The translations under genes and the position numbers were made by a program. This document shows, one piece after another, positions 51,001 to 61,637 of a stretch of 64,000 nt of DNA (positions are counted from its first letter, which is position 1; the number at the start of each line of letters is the position of its first letter). The notes beneath the pieces were generated by a model. That model was not told the origin of the DNA, made no database searches, and saw only the letters and a list, made by a program, of their open reading frames with translations. This DNA is from Pythium myriotylum (taxonomy: Eukaryota > Oomycota > Peronosporomycetes > Pythiales > Pythiaceae). The DNA lies in NCBI GenBank assembly GCA_023091665.1, contig JALJCQ010000001.1, forward strand, positions 1,426,001 to 1,490,000, written 5' to 3'.

Positions 51001-54000
51001 CCATTCAAAGTTGACGAAATCATTGATATTATACGCCGTGAGGCTGGGTGCCCGAAGAAAGCTCCTGATGGTAGCGCAGTAGAGGAATCCGACGATCACC
51101 ACAAGCAGAGCGCTCGAAGCTTCTCCGTATTGGACCAACTGCTAACGTTGGTGGAAGAGAGCATTACAGCCGTGAACGCTGTTGAAACAAAAGATGACAA
51201 GAAAAAACTGGATGAGCTGTTTATGCGGTCAACACCACATGATGACGCGTTTGGACCTGGAGGTTCTGCTGATGATGCTGTCAGGCAACTCGAACAATGG
51301 CGGGAACAAATATCGCAAGCACTCGACGAAGGCAACTTGTTCAATGCTGTTGCTCCGGAACAGAATGGTTTGAGTATAGTTCTCGAGCTCCTTGAATGGC
51401 TTCAGAGCGCGCGTTCCATTTTTTACAACGAATCGCTTCCAATCAAGGAGCTAGTCGTCAAGGGACAGCAGATTGAAGAGCGTCTCGATGCAATGCGCGC
51501 TGAGTTTACGACATTCGACGATACGACTACTGACTTGCTCGCGAAACTTTTGTGGCCACTTCCCTACCTCGTGATGCACGAGCGCGTCGTGCAAGCATGG
51601 GTTACTCGAGTGACCAAGTCAATGGAAGACAAACATGCGCCTATTGAAGAAATCCAAAAGCTACTGAGCCAGGCATCAAGCCTGTTACTGGAACCTGACT
51701 CAATTAAGATCATTTTGGACGAATTGAAGAAAGCGAAGCTGTGGTTGGCGAAACTGAAGAAGCGTCTGAAAGGTTTGATGACGAAGCAAGTGAACAGGCT
51801 AACTATGTCCGTCGCGAAGTCTCTTGTCGAAGAAGGTGAAGATATCGCCATTGAACTTCCTGCATTCGACACATTGAAAGAGCACGTTGAGACGGCTATA
51901 GACTGGGAGAAGCGGGTTCTTGCATCGGGTCTTGAGAATGGCCAGGCGCGAATTGCTACTCTAGTGAGTTTGTTGGATGAGTATGACCGAGCCAGACTTG
52001 TCATCGACCTTGATATGCACCGAGATGTTCTCAAGTCGGCAACCGAGCGTTACTGTGTGTGTCGGCAGCCGTATGATGGATTTATGATCGGTTGTGATTA
52101 CTGTGACGACTGGTTCCACGACAACTGTATCGGTATGTCGAAGGAAAAAGCAGAGAAAGTCGAGAACTACACGTGCCCTTCATGTTCGATTCTTTTGGAG
52201 TTGAGAAGTGCTCTTTTACGCGCAGTGGAAGGCCAACCAACACTCTGGACTGACAACGACTACGGCAAGAGCTACGAGAAGCAGCATGCTGCAACTCAAA
52301 GGAAGATCAAGCGAGAAGAAAAAGCTGTCGAGCGCAGCGAGATGTTGCTCTTCAGTTGCAATAATCACATGAACCAACTTCGTGCAAGGATTGACGATAT
52401 CGAAAGAGCGAAGTCGTGTTTCACTACACTAAAGAACCCATTCGAGGCAGCTGCCAGTGCACTTCCAGCTCCAGCAGCCACGACTAGCACGACTAACAGT
52501 CCTGGTGTCTCTGGCACCACGTCAACCACGTCAAACGCAGTGACGAGTACCCCAGGCTCCCTTGCTGTCACTCTCCCATTAAACACAACAACAGCAGGTT
52601 TGACTTCAACAACGTCATCCACAACTGCAATTCCGAACGTCCCCATGGATACGCTGGCATTTGTGCAGCGATATCCAAACATTTTATTACCTTCAGCAAA
52701 GTTTGGCGTTGGTCAAGCAGATTCAGAAAAGAAACCATCACCCGCGCATGCAAACACACCTGTTATGCCGGCGTCATCTGCCGCCGCACCTCAAAACAAC
52801 GGTTCGTCGAGTGACAATGCTAACGCGTCCTCACCGGCTGGCGAGAAGCAAGCTTCCGGGGCCGCTACAACGATTGTGCCGGATATGATGCCAAGCATGC
52901 TTGCACCGATGCTTGCAAAGTTGTCTGAGAATAGAGAGCGACTATCCGCTTTGCTTGTCGCTGGCGGAGTGGAGCAGCAACTCGCGAAGATGAAAACAGA
53001 GCACGCAGAAGTGAAGGCCCAAGTGGACGAACTTCAAGTTATGATCCGAGTTGGGAAAGAGCGCCTAGCTCAGACGCAGGCAACACTCGATGAGCTAAAG
53101 CGAGCTTATGTAATTCGTCAGCACGGCTTACCGCGCGCCAAAGCGTGGATCCAACGAGTCATTCGCCTGATGAACTCGCCATCGAGTTTGTTGCGCCACA
53201 AGTTTATGTCTCCACCAGCTTCGCCAGATGATCTCTGTTTCCTTTCGGCGGAGTTTGCGGAGGTGTTGACTGATGCAAAGGCAAAGGAGATCGCGCATTT
53301 CCCGGAAGTAAAGGTTTATGAAACGCTTCTTCGATCCGCTGGGTGGGCACTAGTAACAGTATCACTGCTCCAAGAGCGGCCGTCAAGAGAAACTCTGATG
53401 GCAGCAATCGTTTACGCGACGGAACACCATGTGATTGATCCTGCAAATGCGATAGCTCCTTTAAGATCCATCATTGGCCGTGTCGACGTGTGGATCACAA
53501 AAGCACACAAGACACTTAGCAAGCAAGCAAGCCAATCTCAAAAAACCTCGCGCTTGAAAATGCTGATGAATGAGTACACCAAACTCCCACTTACTTGCTC
53601 ATGGGTTCATACCCTTGAGGAGTACTTGCGATCGCTCGAGCTGCCCGACAAGCGATTGCCGACAGAAGAATTACTTCGCGTCCAGAATGAATTGGAAGCA
53701 GCTGCAATTGCTGCAATTTTCGCAGCCAGCACGACGTGGTTGCCGGCACCGCACGCCAAGTTGCAACGAAAGCGGAAACCATACACGAAGAGAGACAAGT
53801 CAGATGATGGCACGAACAGTGAAGCTGCTGGAACTCCTACTTCTCAGCAATCTGCTAAGAAATCCAAGTTGAGCAACGATTTCTCAAAGGCAACAACGCC
53901 GACCAATTCGGTAGGCGAGCCAGAGGAAGAAAATGACCCTCCGCTGCTTGCCCAAGAAGGAACAAATGACGTTGAGATGGCCGAGGCTACTGACACGTCA

Positions 54001-54003
54001 TAG
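48049..54003 (+). CDS. ELM2- and PHD-finger chromatin protein with PLU-1-like helices
   Basis: Exons 48049-48418, 48454-49112 and 49183-54003 (introns of 35 and 70 nt) give 1949 residues. The start MSRRAAAPSQNTG was preferred over ATG 47944. An ELM2-type motif (IRSRVGKRYQATLPELRAK) opens a domain split by the 35-nt intron and continued by LEKYLKLARSLRDG and ALQYLHRFDYNTTDAACSL. Residues 345-1250 are helical repeats resembling the PLU-1 domain of KDM5 demethylases (AREWCTNATSMLAAKKPFQ). A C4HC3 PHD finger lies near 1300-1350 (RYCVCRQPYDGFMIGCDYC, DDWFHDNCIGMSKEKAEKV, TCPSC). Then follow Ser/Thr/Ala-rich linkers, a coiled coil and a basic KRKRKPYTKRDK-like C terminus. A nuclear role in histone-mark reading or co-repressor assembly is likely. 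No JmjC, ARID or SANT domain is seen. Confidence 0.82.
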
Positions 54004-54219
54004 TACAGTATCCTTGCGTGATATCTCGATGTGGACAGTCAGTCTCCGAAGCGGGTAGCCGGCAGAGAACTTACGGAAATGTATCCAATGGAATGTTAGT
54101 GCTTTGGATCGTCGACCGTTTGTGTTTGCCTTGTACTTCGAACTAGCAGTTAGCAGATCCCTATTTGGAACAGTTGCTGGTGGGAGGTCGCTCCAAATGA
54201 TCGTGAGAAAGGGACGACC

Positions 54220-57200
54220 ATGCCGCATCGTCCAGGCCGGCTTGAACTGAACGAAGACATTGGCCAAGGGGTTCTGGCTGACGTAAGAGCTGGCAGTGAA
54301 GCGGGTGATACAAGAAATGAGACTGATGGAGATAAAGATGGCAACATCGAAGATGACCTTGCACGTTGGCAGCAGCGGATTCTCGAACGCCCACATGAAG
54401 GGCTCCGTAGCCTCGAGATAATGTTTGCCTCAAGTGGATACGATTCGCTCGTTGTGCTTTGCCTATCCCACAATGCAATCGATGACATCTCGCCTATCGT
54501 GTGTGCAGCCAAGACCCTGCGGCTATTGAATCTCAACGCTAACGCCATTGCGCGGCTACCTGGTTCTAGTGCCGGTTTTTGGTCCAGGTTCCATGCGCTC
54601 ACACTTGCCTTTTTGTCGGGTAACAACCTGTCGACGTGGGCTGCCTTAGAAGGCCTTGTGCAGTGTCCGAAACTGCTTTGGCTCACAGTGGATGGGAATC
54701 CTATTATGTCGCACGTGAATGCTCGCGAGTTCATCATCAACAAGATGCCATTCTCCTTGAAAGCGCTAAATGACCACGTTATCACCGACGTTGAGTACAT
54801 CCGGCACGCGGGACGCAGCATCCGTTTCGGCGCCCAAAATGTGCGGCTCTTCATCGGCGACACACTATCCATCCCGCCCGACTTTGACGAGAATGAATCT
54901 ACGGCCGCGCAATACATTCGAACCACCGAGCTCGCAATCCACAGAAGGTACGCCGCAAACAGCCCAGCACTGATTGCGCAGCGGGTCGTGCGTGGTTATT
55001 TGTCTCGACTTCACCTTCTACCACGCTTCTCCCATATCCGATGCCTTATCGTCAAGGTTCAATCTACTGTCCGCGGGTACCTCTTTCGCAGAGCGATCCG
55101 CTGCGAGTTTGTGGAGCTCGTTACGCAGCAAGGACACCAGGATCTGCTCTTTGGACCAATGGATGACGCGTTGTTTATGACGGGAGGGGCGCACCGTGGG
55201 CTCAAGAAGCTCGTTGGCCTTGTGCAGCAGTGGCGCGTTCGGTTCCGCCTAAAAAAACAGGCTATTGCAATCAAGAAGATTCGCTTCTGGTGCCAAATGG
55301 TTTACCAGCGCTATCGCTACCGCAGCCAGCAGCTTCTTCACGATCAGCAAGAGATATTCATCTACTATACGGCTCCCTTCGAGGAAGAGTTGGTCGAGAT
55401 GGCTCTCAAGACTGTTCATCGTGATCCTGTCCTCATGAGTTTGTCGCAGCCTGAACGAGAGAGTCTCATCCGCCAGCGCTGTGTGCATTCTGGCGTCAGC
55501 GTGCTCCGCATTCCGAGCCAGGCACGAGTTGTGACGGCATCACAGCCATCAACGCCGCACTCGACTGAACGCCCGCCACTTCCCTCCACACCGCAGCGTA
55601 TTCAACGAGAGAATGCCCAAGTCATCGCACTCAAGAAGACGCTCACACCGCCTCTCGTACGAATTTTCCACAAAGACCTAAGTCTGGAGACTCAAGTCCT
55701 GGTAACCGAAAAGCATCTACTTCAAGCAGACCTAGCGCTGATACAGGAGCTGAAGCGAAAGGTTCCTCCGACAGGAGACACGAGATTGACACCATTGCAA
55801 CGAGCGGTCGCTGTCCACAGTTCGCAACTCCGCCACGAGCTTGAGCGGCGGCTAGTAAACGTTAACCGCAGAATCCTGACAGCGTGTATCAAGCAACAGG
55901 AGCACAAGAACCGACCTCGCCTCGTGTATTCGTTGACAAACGTATGCATCAAGGTCCGCGGCAACAACCCCACAAGATCCGAGCGCCGTAAAATCACCCG
56001 ACTTTTACCGACTGCTATATCCATCCGTGCGCAAGGTGCTCGAGCCGCGATGATCCACAACCACTTTCTTACCGATTATGCCAAGATGCGTGTCTTCATT
56101 CCGTGGAGTATTGACATGTACATGCAGATCACGGCATCTTTGGATCGCGTCTTGTTGCTCACAAACGTCAGCGCAAGCTTCGCTTTGACATACGAGCAGA
56201 CTCGCCAAATTCATGCCGCCGTCGCGATCCAGAGTGCGTGGCGTGCCGGTCGCCATCGCTGTAAACGTGACGCACTCGAGGCTACTATCGCGCGCGCCGT
56301 GCTCTGTCTGCAGCGCTGGTGGCGCTTTTGCATGGGCTTACGTCGCCGGATGGCATTCTTGCGGGCTTGTTTGTTGGAATGCGGTGCTATCAACACGCCT
56401 ACGCTGTTCATGGAGGCACCCGTGTATCACCTTCTCTCCGATACGGCCCGCTGGAATGTCACTCGGCTGGCAATACGCCCCTGTAGAGAGCAGTCTTTGC
56501 ACTGCCTCTTGGTCGACAGCAACGTCGAGATCTCACTTTCACCAGCGCAGATGCTGCTGTACGCCTCCTCCTTATCACCGCTCAGCTTTGGCGACAACGC
56601 ACAGCAAGTTAGCAAAATGGAAGCTGTGAGTTTCCAACGATGCGGGGCGTACCTTCCTGCATGGATGCTACCGGGGGTGCCTGAGCACTTCGAGGAGTCA
56701 ATGGTGTCGAGAGATTCGGACGCGACGGCCCACTTGCTCGTGGACCACGTCCACGTGGAGCCAACTGTCATCGAGCGAGAGCTTCTGCTGCTGGGAAACA
56801 GTGGTGGTAGCCTCGGCGCTTTGGATGCAAAGAACCCGTTCGGGCGCTTTGCTGTCTGCCGCCAAGTCTCTCAGGTTGGGTCAAGAGTGTTGGAGCTGGC
56901 GCGGAAGTTTTCCGTCGAGCAACGCAAAATTGTACCCCCGACAATGGACACAGCGACTGTCACATCGTTCGTGAGACTGACATTTGACAGTGTCGAAGAG
57001 GCAAGACACCGGGCACTCGTATTGTTGGCCAAGACGTTTGACCCGATTACCCACAGCCATGCGCGATTGTTTTCTATCGAGGCGCTTGTGGGAGCAACCA
57101 TGCTGAGGCATCAGTGGGCAGTCGCACAAGCAATCGGAGATGCGAACGAAGGTGAGACATTCCTGCAGGACTGCAGGGCTTGGCTCTGCGCCGATATACC

Positions 57201-58143
57201 GTCCAAGTGGTTGCGTACAGTTCGTCACCGTCTTCCACCCGAGCTCATCTTGTCCGTATCAGCCGAAGACACCCGACGTCTCCCGATCAGTCCACTTCAA
57301 GCAACGCGACAAAGTGTTTCGATGGGCCCACACCGCCCAGCTCCTCCTCCCATCAACGCTGACTTGGCTCTCGCGGTTCCAGTTGGAGGACCGGCTCCAA
57401 TCCACCTCGCTGAAGCAATGGTCGAGACTGGAGTCGAACCGGTCACACCAACCCCTCCACATCCGCGAACAGCAAACTCAATCACTTCATCAGGAAGCTT
57501 CAGTCGCCACAAAATGCTCACGGATCGACTCGGCAAGCCGGCATACTCAACATTGGACGAGGCGCGCAAGTCCCACCAAGTGCAGCGTGACTTTGCAGTC
57601 CGAGATCAGCGAGAAGAGCGCGAGCGAGCTGTCGAGGCCAGGATCGTCGATAAGCGCATGCTCCAGCGAGAGAATGCGGCTGAACTCGCGGGCATCCACC
57701 TCGAAATGCACGTGAAGCTGCAGAAGATTAAGTACCAGCAGGAGCTCGCCAAGCTCCAGACTCGGGAGTTCGTAGAGCGCGAAAAGATGAACGAACATAA
57801 GCGCAAACTCACCCGGCGCTTCGAAACCACCTTCATCGCGCAGACGGGAGCAATTATGCGGAACGCCGCGCGTCGTGCAGTTGAAACGAACCGGGTCAAG
57901 AAGGAGGCAATGAGACAGGCAAGAACGGTCGAGATCAGGGAGCGAGAGGAAGAGGCGCTGAGTCGACGACAAGACGCCAAGAGCTACTGCTTTGTATCGA
58001 ACCAGCGAGCAAAAGAGTCGGTCGAGGACCGCACTGAGGTTGGCCTGGCTGCATTCGAAGCCAAAGAGGAGAAGCGAGAGAAACTCGTGCGCAAGCGAAT
58101 CCAGGAAGACAAGGAGATCAAAAAGATGTTGCGCTTGATGTGA
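54220..58143 (+). CDS. LRRIQ3-like protein: leucine-rich repeats, IQ motifs, coiled coil
   Basis: Single exon, 1307 residues, MPHRPGRLELNEDIG. Four or five leucine-rich repeats span about residues 60-180 (SLVVLCLSHNAIDDI, TLRLLNLNANAIARL, ALTLAFLSGNNLS, KLLWLTVDGNPI), closed by an LRR cap (PFSLKALNDHVITDVEYI) very like LRRIQ3. IQ motifs follow: LIAQRVVRGYLSRL, IVKVQSTVRGYLFRR near 250-290, and AVAIQSAWRAGRHR near 670. The C-terminal 230 residues form a long charged coiled coil (VQRDFAVRDQREERERAVE). Animal LRRIQ3 is about 620 residues, so this version is roughly twice as long, chiefly in the middle. Ciliary or flagellar association is inference. It ends 20 bp before the threonine aldolase stop (convergent). 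Confidence 0.8.
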   Translation: MPHRPGRLELNEDIGQGVLADVRAGSEAGDTRNETDGDKDGNIEDDLARWQQRILERPHEGLRSLEIMFASSGYDSLVVLCLSHNAIDDISPIVCAAKTLRLLNLNANAIARLPGSSAGFWSRFHALTLAFLSGNNLSTWAALEGLVQCPKLLWLTVDGNPIMSHVNAREFIINKMPFSLKALNDHVITDVEYIRHAGRSIRFGAQNVRLFIGDTLSIPPDFDENESTAAQYIRTTELAIHRRYAANSPALIAQRVVRGYLSRLHLLPRFSHIRCLIVKVQSTVRGYLFRRAIRCEFVELVTQQGHQDLLFGPMDDALFMTGGAHRGLKKLVGLVQQWRVRFRLKKQAIAIKKIRFWCQMVYQRYRYRSQQLLHDQQEIFIYYTAPFEEELVEMALKTVHRDPVLMSLSQPERESLIRQRCVHSGVSVLRIPSQARVVTASQPSTPHSTERPPLPSTPQRIQRENAQVIALKKTLTPPLVRIFHKDLSLETQVLVTEKHLLQADLALIQELKRKVPPTGDTRLTPLQRAVAVHSSQLRHELERRLVNVNRRILTACIKQQEHKNRPRLVYSLTNVCIKVRGNNPTRSERRKITRLLPTAISIRAQGARAAMIHNHFLTDYAKMRVFIPWSIDMYMQITASLDRVLLLTNVSASFALTYEQTRQIHAAVAIQSAWRAGRHRCKRDALEATIARAVLCLQRWWRFCMGLRRRMAFLRACLLECGAINTPTLFMEAPVYHLLSDTARWNVTRLAIRPCREQSLHCLLVDSNVEISLSPAQMLLYASSLSPLSFGDNAQQVSKMEAVSFQRCGAYLPAWMLPGVPEHFEESMVSRDSDATAHLLVDHVHVEPTVIERELLLLGNSGGSLGALDAKNPFGRFAVCRQVSQVGSRVLELARKFSVEQRKIVPPTMDTATVTSFVRLTFDSVEEARHRALVLLAKTFDPITHSHARLFSIEALVGATMLRHQWAVAQAIGDANEGETFLQDCRAWLCADIPSKWLRTVRHRLPPELILSVSAEDTRRLPISPLQATRQSVSMGPHRPAPPPINADLALAVPVGGPAPIHLAEAMVETGVEPVTPTPPHPRTANSITSSGSFSRHKMLTDRLGKPAYSTLDEARKSHQVQRDFAVRDQREERERAVEARIVDKRMLQRENAAELAGIHLEMHVKLQKIKYQQELAKLQTREFVEREKMNEHKRKLTRRFETTFIAQTGAIMRNAARRAVETNRVKKEAMRQARTVEIREREEEALSRRQDAKSYCFVSNQRAKESVEDRTEVGLAAFEAKEEKREKLVRKRIQEDKEIKKMLRLM

Positions 58144-58163
58144 CCACGCAGCCTACAGCGAAT

Positions 58164-59423
58164 CTACGTCATGATCTCACGGACGGAAGCAACCGTGAAC
58201 TCGATATCCTCGGCCGTGATGTGGAGGTTCGTGACTGCGCGAACTTTCTCACCGTTCCAGTAGCTTCCACCCACAAGAATACCCTTTTCTTGATCGAGCT
58301 TCTCGGCAAGCACAATGCCGTTCACCTTGGCCTGCTTGGTCACGTTGAAAAAGACGATGTTTGTGTCGATGTCGTTCTCATTGACCTCGATACCAGGGAT
58401 TGTCGACTGCAATAATGAAGGTGTCAACAAATCTCCTCATCAACCCTCCGACTTCGGTCCACGTGTACATACCAGGCCACGTGCGAGGGCCTTGGCATTT
58501 GCGTGGTCTTCCGCCAGTCGTTCAAACTGGTGCTCCAGCGCATACTTGCCTGCCGCCGCGATGATGCCGGCTTGGCGCATGCCGCCACCGAGCGATTTGC
58601 GCAGACGGCGAGCCTCTGCAATGAACTCGGTCGAGCCAGCAAGGATCGATCCCACGGGGGCGCCCAGTCCTTTGCTGAGACAGAGCGAGACCGAGTCAGC
58701 GCCCTTGACGAGCTCCTTGAGTGGCGTCTGCAGCGCGACGCTAGCGTTCGCGAGACGCGCGCCGTCGATGTGGAGCTTGAGTCCGTGCTCCTTGCAGAAC
58801 TGCTCCACGTTGCGCACGTAGTCGATCGGGAGCACGCGGCCGCCGCACATGTTATGCGTGTTCTCGAGCACGACGAGTCGGGAGCGCGGGTAGTGCGGAT
58901 CGTCGTGGCGGATCGCGTTCTTGAGGTCGTCGAGGCGAATCGTGCCGTCGGGCTGGTTGGGCACCGTGTGGAAGCCCACGCCCATGTAGGCTGCCGTCGC
59001 ATGCGCAGTCAGATCCATGCTCGTACGATCCAGATCCACGCAGCGAGCACGACGTACCACTCGAACCGGCGCCTTCGTACACGAAGACGTGGGACTTGTC
59101 GCCGAGAATGACCTCGTCGCCGCGGCGGCAGTGGGTGCCGACTGCGATCAGGTTGCTCATGGTGCCGCTGTGGGGAAACACGGGTCCGTCAGCTGCCGTC
59201 GCCAAGAGACGCCGAGGCCCACGAGCACGCACGAAGGCACGTAGAGCGCGGCCTGCTTGCCGAGCAGCTCGGCCGCGTAGCGCTGCAGCTCGTTCACGCT
59301 CGGGTCGTCGCCGAAGACGTCGTCGCCCACGGCCGCGGCCGCGATGATCTCGCGCATGGCGGGCGTGGGCTTGGTCACCGTGTCCGAGAGCATGTTCACG
59401 ACGCGTCGCGTGGCCGCCGCCAT
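58164..59423 (-). CDS. GLY1: L-threonine aldolase (low specificity)
   Basis: Pyridoxal-phosphate enzyme cleaving L-threonine (and allo-threonine) to glycine and acetaldehyde. Exons 59423-59233, 59167-59058, 58990-58473 and 58406-58164 (introns of 65, 67 and 66 nt) give 353 residues, the usual length. Landmarks in order: [46 protein letters not shown] (spliced), [44 protein letters not shown] (PLP-binding Asp), and [15 protein letters not shown] with the Schiff-base lysine. The second intron donor is ambiguous (59057 chosen, 59066 possible); the chosen one gives EGAGSSAYMGVGF. Cytosolic by absence of a presequence. Head-to-head with WDR26/GID7. Confidence 0.93.
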
Positions 59424-59653
59424 GGTCGCTGCGTCGGTCGGAGGCGATTCGCCGAGTGAGCTGCCGTCGACAGCTTCGAGATCCCGTAATCCCCATCCTC
59501 CTCCTTGATTCGATGGCACATCTTGTCCCTAATGCAACTTTTCATCTTGGGGGGCACATCCCAAATCAGTGCAAAACTGTCCCTAATATATGTTCCCAGT
59601 TGTCCCTAATCATGACAGGGTTCCTCTTCTTCAAGCTTCAAGAGCTCTTGGCG
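59424..59653. promoter_or_regulatory. Shared upstream region of threonine aldolase and WDR26
   Basis: The 230 bp between divergent start codons. A phrase meaning GTCCCTAAT recurs three times on the plus strand (near 59525, 59579 and 59603), the last two 24 bp apart, and could be a repeated regulatory element. Functional role is inferred. Confidence 0.5.
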
Positions 59654-61637
59654 ATGCGAACGACAGCCGAGACCCCCAAGCGCAAGCGCGACGGCGCCGA
59701 CGCGCCGCTCTCGGTGGGCGAGCGCATCCGCAGCGATGCGCAGAGCAAGCGCAAGTGGACGCGCCTGCTGCTGCGAGAGCTCTACGACTTGGGCTTCGCG
59801 CAGGCGGCGCAGTGTCTGGAGCGGGAAGCGGCGGTGCGCGTTCGCTCGAGCGCGATGGAGGCGCTCCAAGACCTCGTCCTGAAGCATCGCTGGGATGACG
59901 CGCTGGCGTTTCTCCAGCTGCAAAGCGAGATCACGGAGGAAGCGGGCGAGGCGCTGCAGATGAAGTCGCGCGCCGCCTCCAAGGAAGTGGCTCTGCTGCT
60001 GCTCAAGCGCAAGTTCGTGGATCTGCTCCTCCAGAAGCAGCTGCAGAGCGCCTTGGAGACGTTCCAGCAGCAAATCCTTCCCGGCTTTGAGATGGTCCAC
60101 GCTCGTTATCGAGTGGTATATGTAATGTATTCTGACCCCCCTCGTGCGTGAGTAGAACGAGGACGAGATCCAGGAACTCGGGGTCCTCTTGCTCTGCACA
60201 GATCAAATTCAAATGGAGAAGCTTGTCCAAGTACCCTTGAAGGATGCTGACTTGCTTAACCGGATCGAAGCGCTCGTGAGTCCGGACGAAGTAGTGCCCC
60301 ATGGGCGCCTTCGGGTGCGTGGACATATCCATGTGAGAGAACGAGGCAGGTTTCTGACACTACTGTTCGCTCAGGAAATGGTAAACTGGGAGGATGCTAC
60401 GCCGCAAGAGGTTGCATCACTCGCGGACGCAGAGCACATCAATATTGAATGCATTAGCTTGCTGCTCAAACACACTCGCGAAGTAACAGATGTCGCCTTC
60501 TCTCCAGACGGATCCTACTTGGCGTCGGTCGCTCAAGACGGAAAGATTATCATCTGGGAGCTCACGTTTTCCCAGAGGGAACATGAGAAGACTGGCGAGC
60601 TTCTTGCAGAAGTGGTAAGCCTATCCGCTTAACAGCGCAAACTATATGAGGCTGACCTTCAGCCGTTTCGTGCGTAGGAAACAAAGCTCCTGCAGGTCCT
60701 TCAATGTATCGATGGCACACCGAGCTGCGTTGCGTGGTCTCCTGATAGTCGTTCGCTTCTAAGTGGTGGTGGGGATGACAGCAACGTCATTCAACTTTGG
60801 AACCCTGTGGTGGGCTGTTGCAAGTTACCGTTCTTCTAACCCGACAGTTGTTGACTCAGTGGTTTTCGTCAGACTGGTCGTCGTGGCCGTCGCTTTCAGC
60901 ACCCAGCAGAAACTGTTGCGAGCTTATGTTGGCTCCCCGACGGTACCCACTTTCTGAGCGGAAGTGTGGAGAAATCGCTCGTCCTCTGGGTACGGACAAC
61001 ATGTTTCCTCCTTGCGAGAGGACAAGATACTGACTATGGCGTGCCAAGAATACTGAGGATGCCAGTGTTGCCTACCAATGGGGTGGACGTCGAGCTTTTG
61101 ATATCGCTGTCCATCCAAAAGGTGATCAGGCTTTCGTGCTATGCTCCGAGACGGAGCTGCGTGTGTACAACCTTCTGGATAAGTCTGATCGACTGCTGCT
61201 GCGTGCCGATCACCTCATCTCGACAATAGCGGTCTCGCCGATGGGAGATTACATCTTGCTCGGCTTCATTGAGCACGAGGAGATCGCGTGTTTCGATGTC
61301 GCTGCAGACACAATTGTATCACGCCAACGTGGATTCAAACAGGAGCGGTATGTGCTACGACCCTGCTTTGCAGGCACGCAGAATGAGCTTGTTGTGTGTG
61401 GAGGCGAAGGTGCGGCCTTTTCAACTATTTGGTTTATGTTGAACATGAGTTGACGGACAAGTAAATGTCACAGATGGAACACTGCATGTGTGGTTGCGCG
61501 ATGATGGGAAGGCTGTGGGAGAGTCGAGCATTCACTCGAGCGTTGTGAATGCAGTCGCTGTGCACCCAATCTTCCGCAATGTTGTCGCCTCCGCATGTGA
61601 CGATGAGACAGTTCGCGTCTGGCGGCTAACGGCGTAG
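59654..61637 (+). CDS. WDR26: WDR26/GID7-like CTLH-complex WD40 protein
   Basis: Subunit of the GID/CTLH ubiquitin ligase. Exons 59654-60115, 60156-60314, 60375-60614, 60678-60809, 60873-60989, 61049-61409 and 61474-61637 give 544 residues with consistent phases (introns of 40, 60, 63, 63, 59 and 64 nt). N-terminal LisH (LLLRELYDLGFAQAAQCLE) and CTLH (ALQDLVLKHRWDDALAFLQ) are followed by a RING-less WD40 propeller: TREVTDVAFSPDGSYLASV, SCVAWSPDSRSLLSGG, ETVASLCWLPDGTHFLSGS, LISTIAVSPMGDYILLGF, and a final VVASACDDETVRVWRL. The 60-nt second intron (60315-60374) keeps the frame open, so a retained form is possible; removing it gives GRLREMVNWEDATPQE, which fits the family better. ATG 59654 was preferred to an upstream in-frame ATG at 59612. 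Confidence 0.88.

Noticed and set aside
60810..60872. Apparent stop in the WDR26 gene
   Set aside because: Explained by a 63-nt phase-0 intron that links NP V to the WD40 segment containing ASLCWLPDGTHFLSGS.
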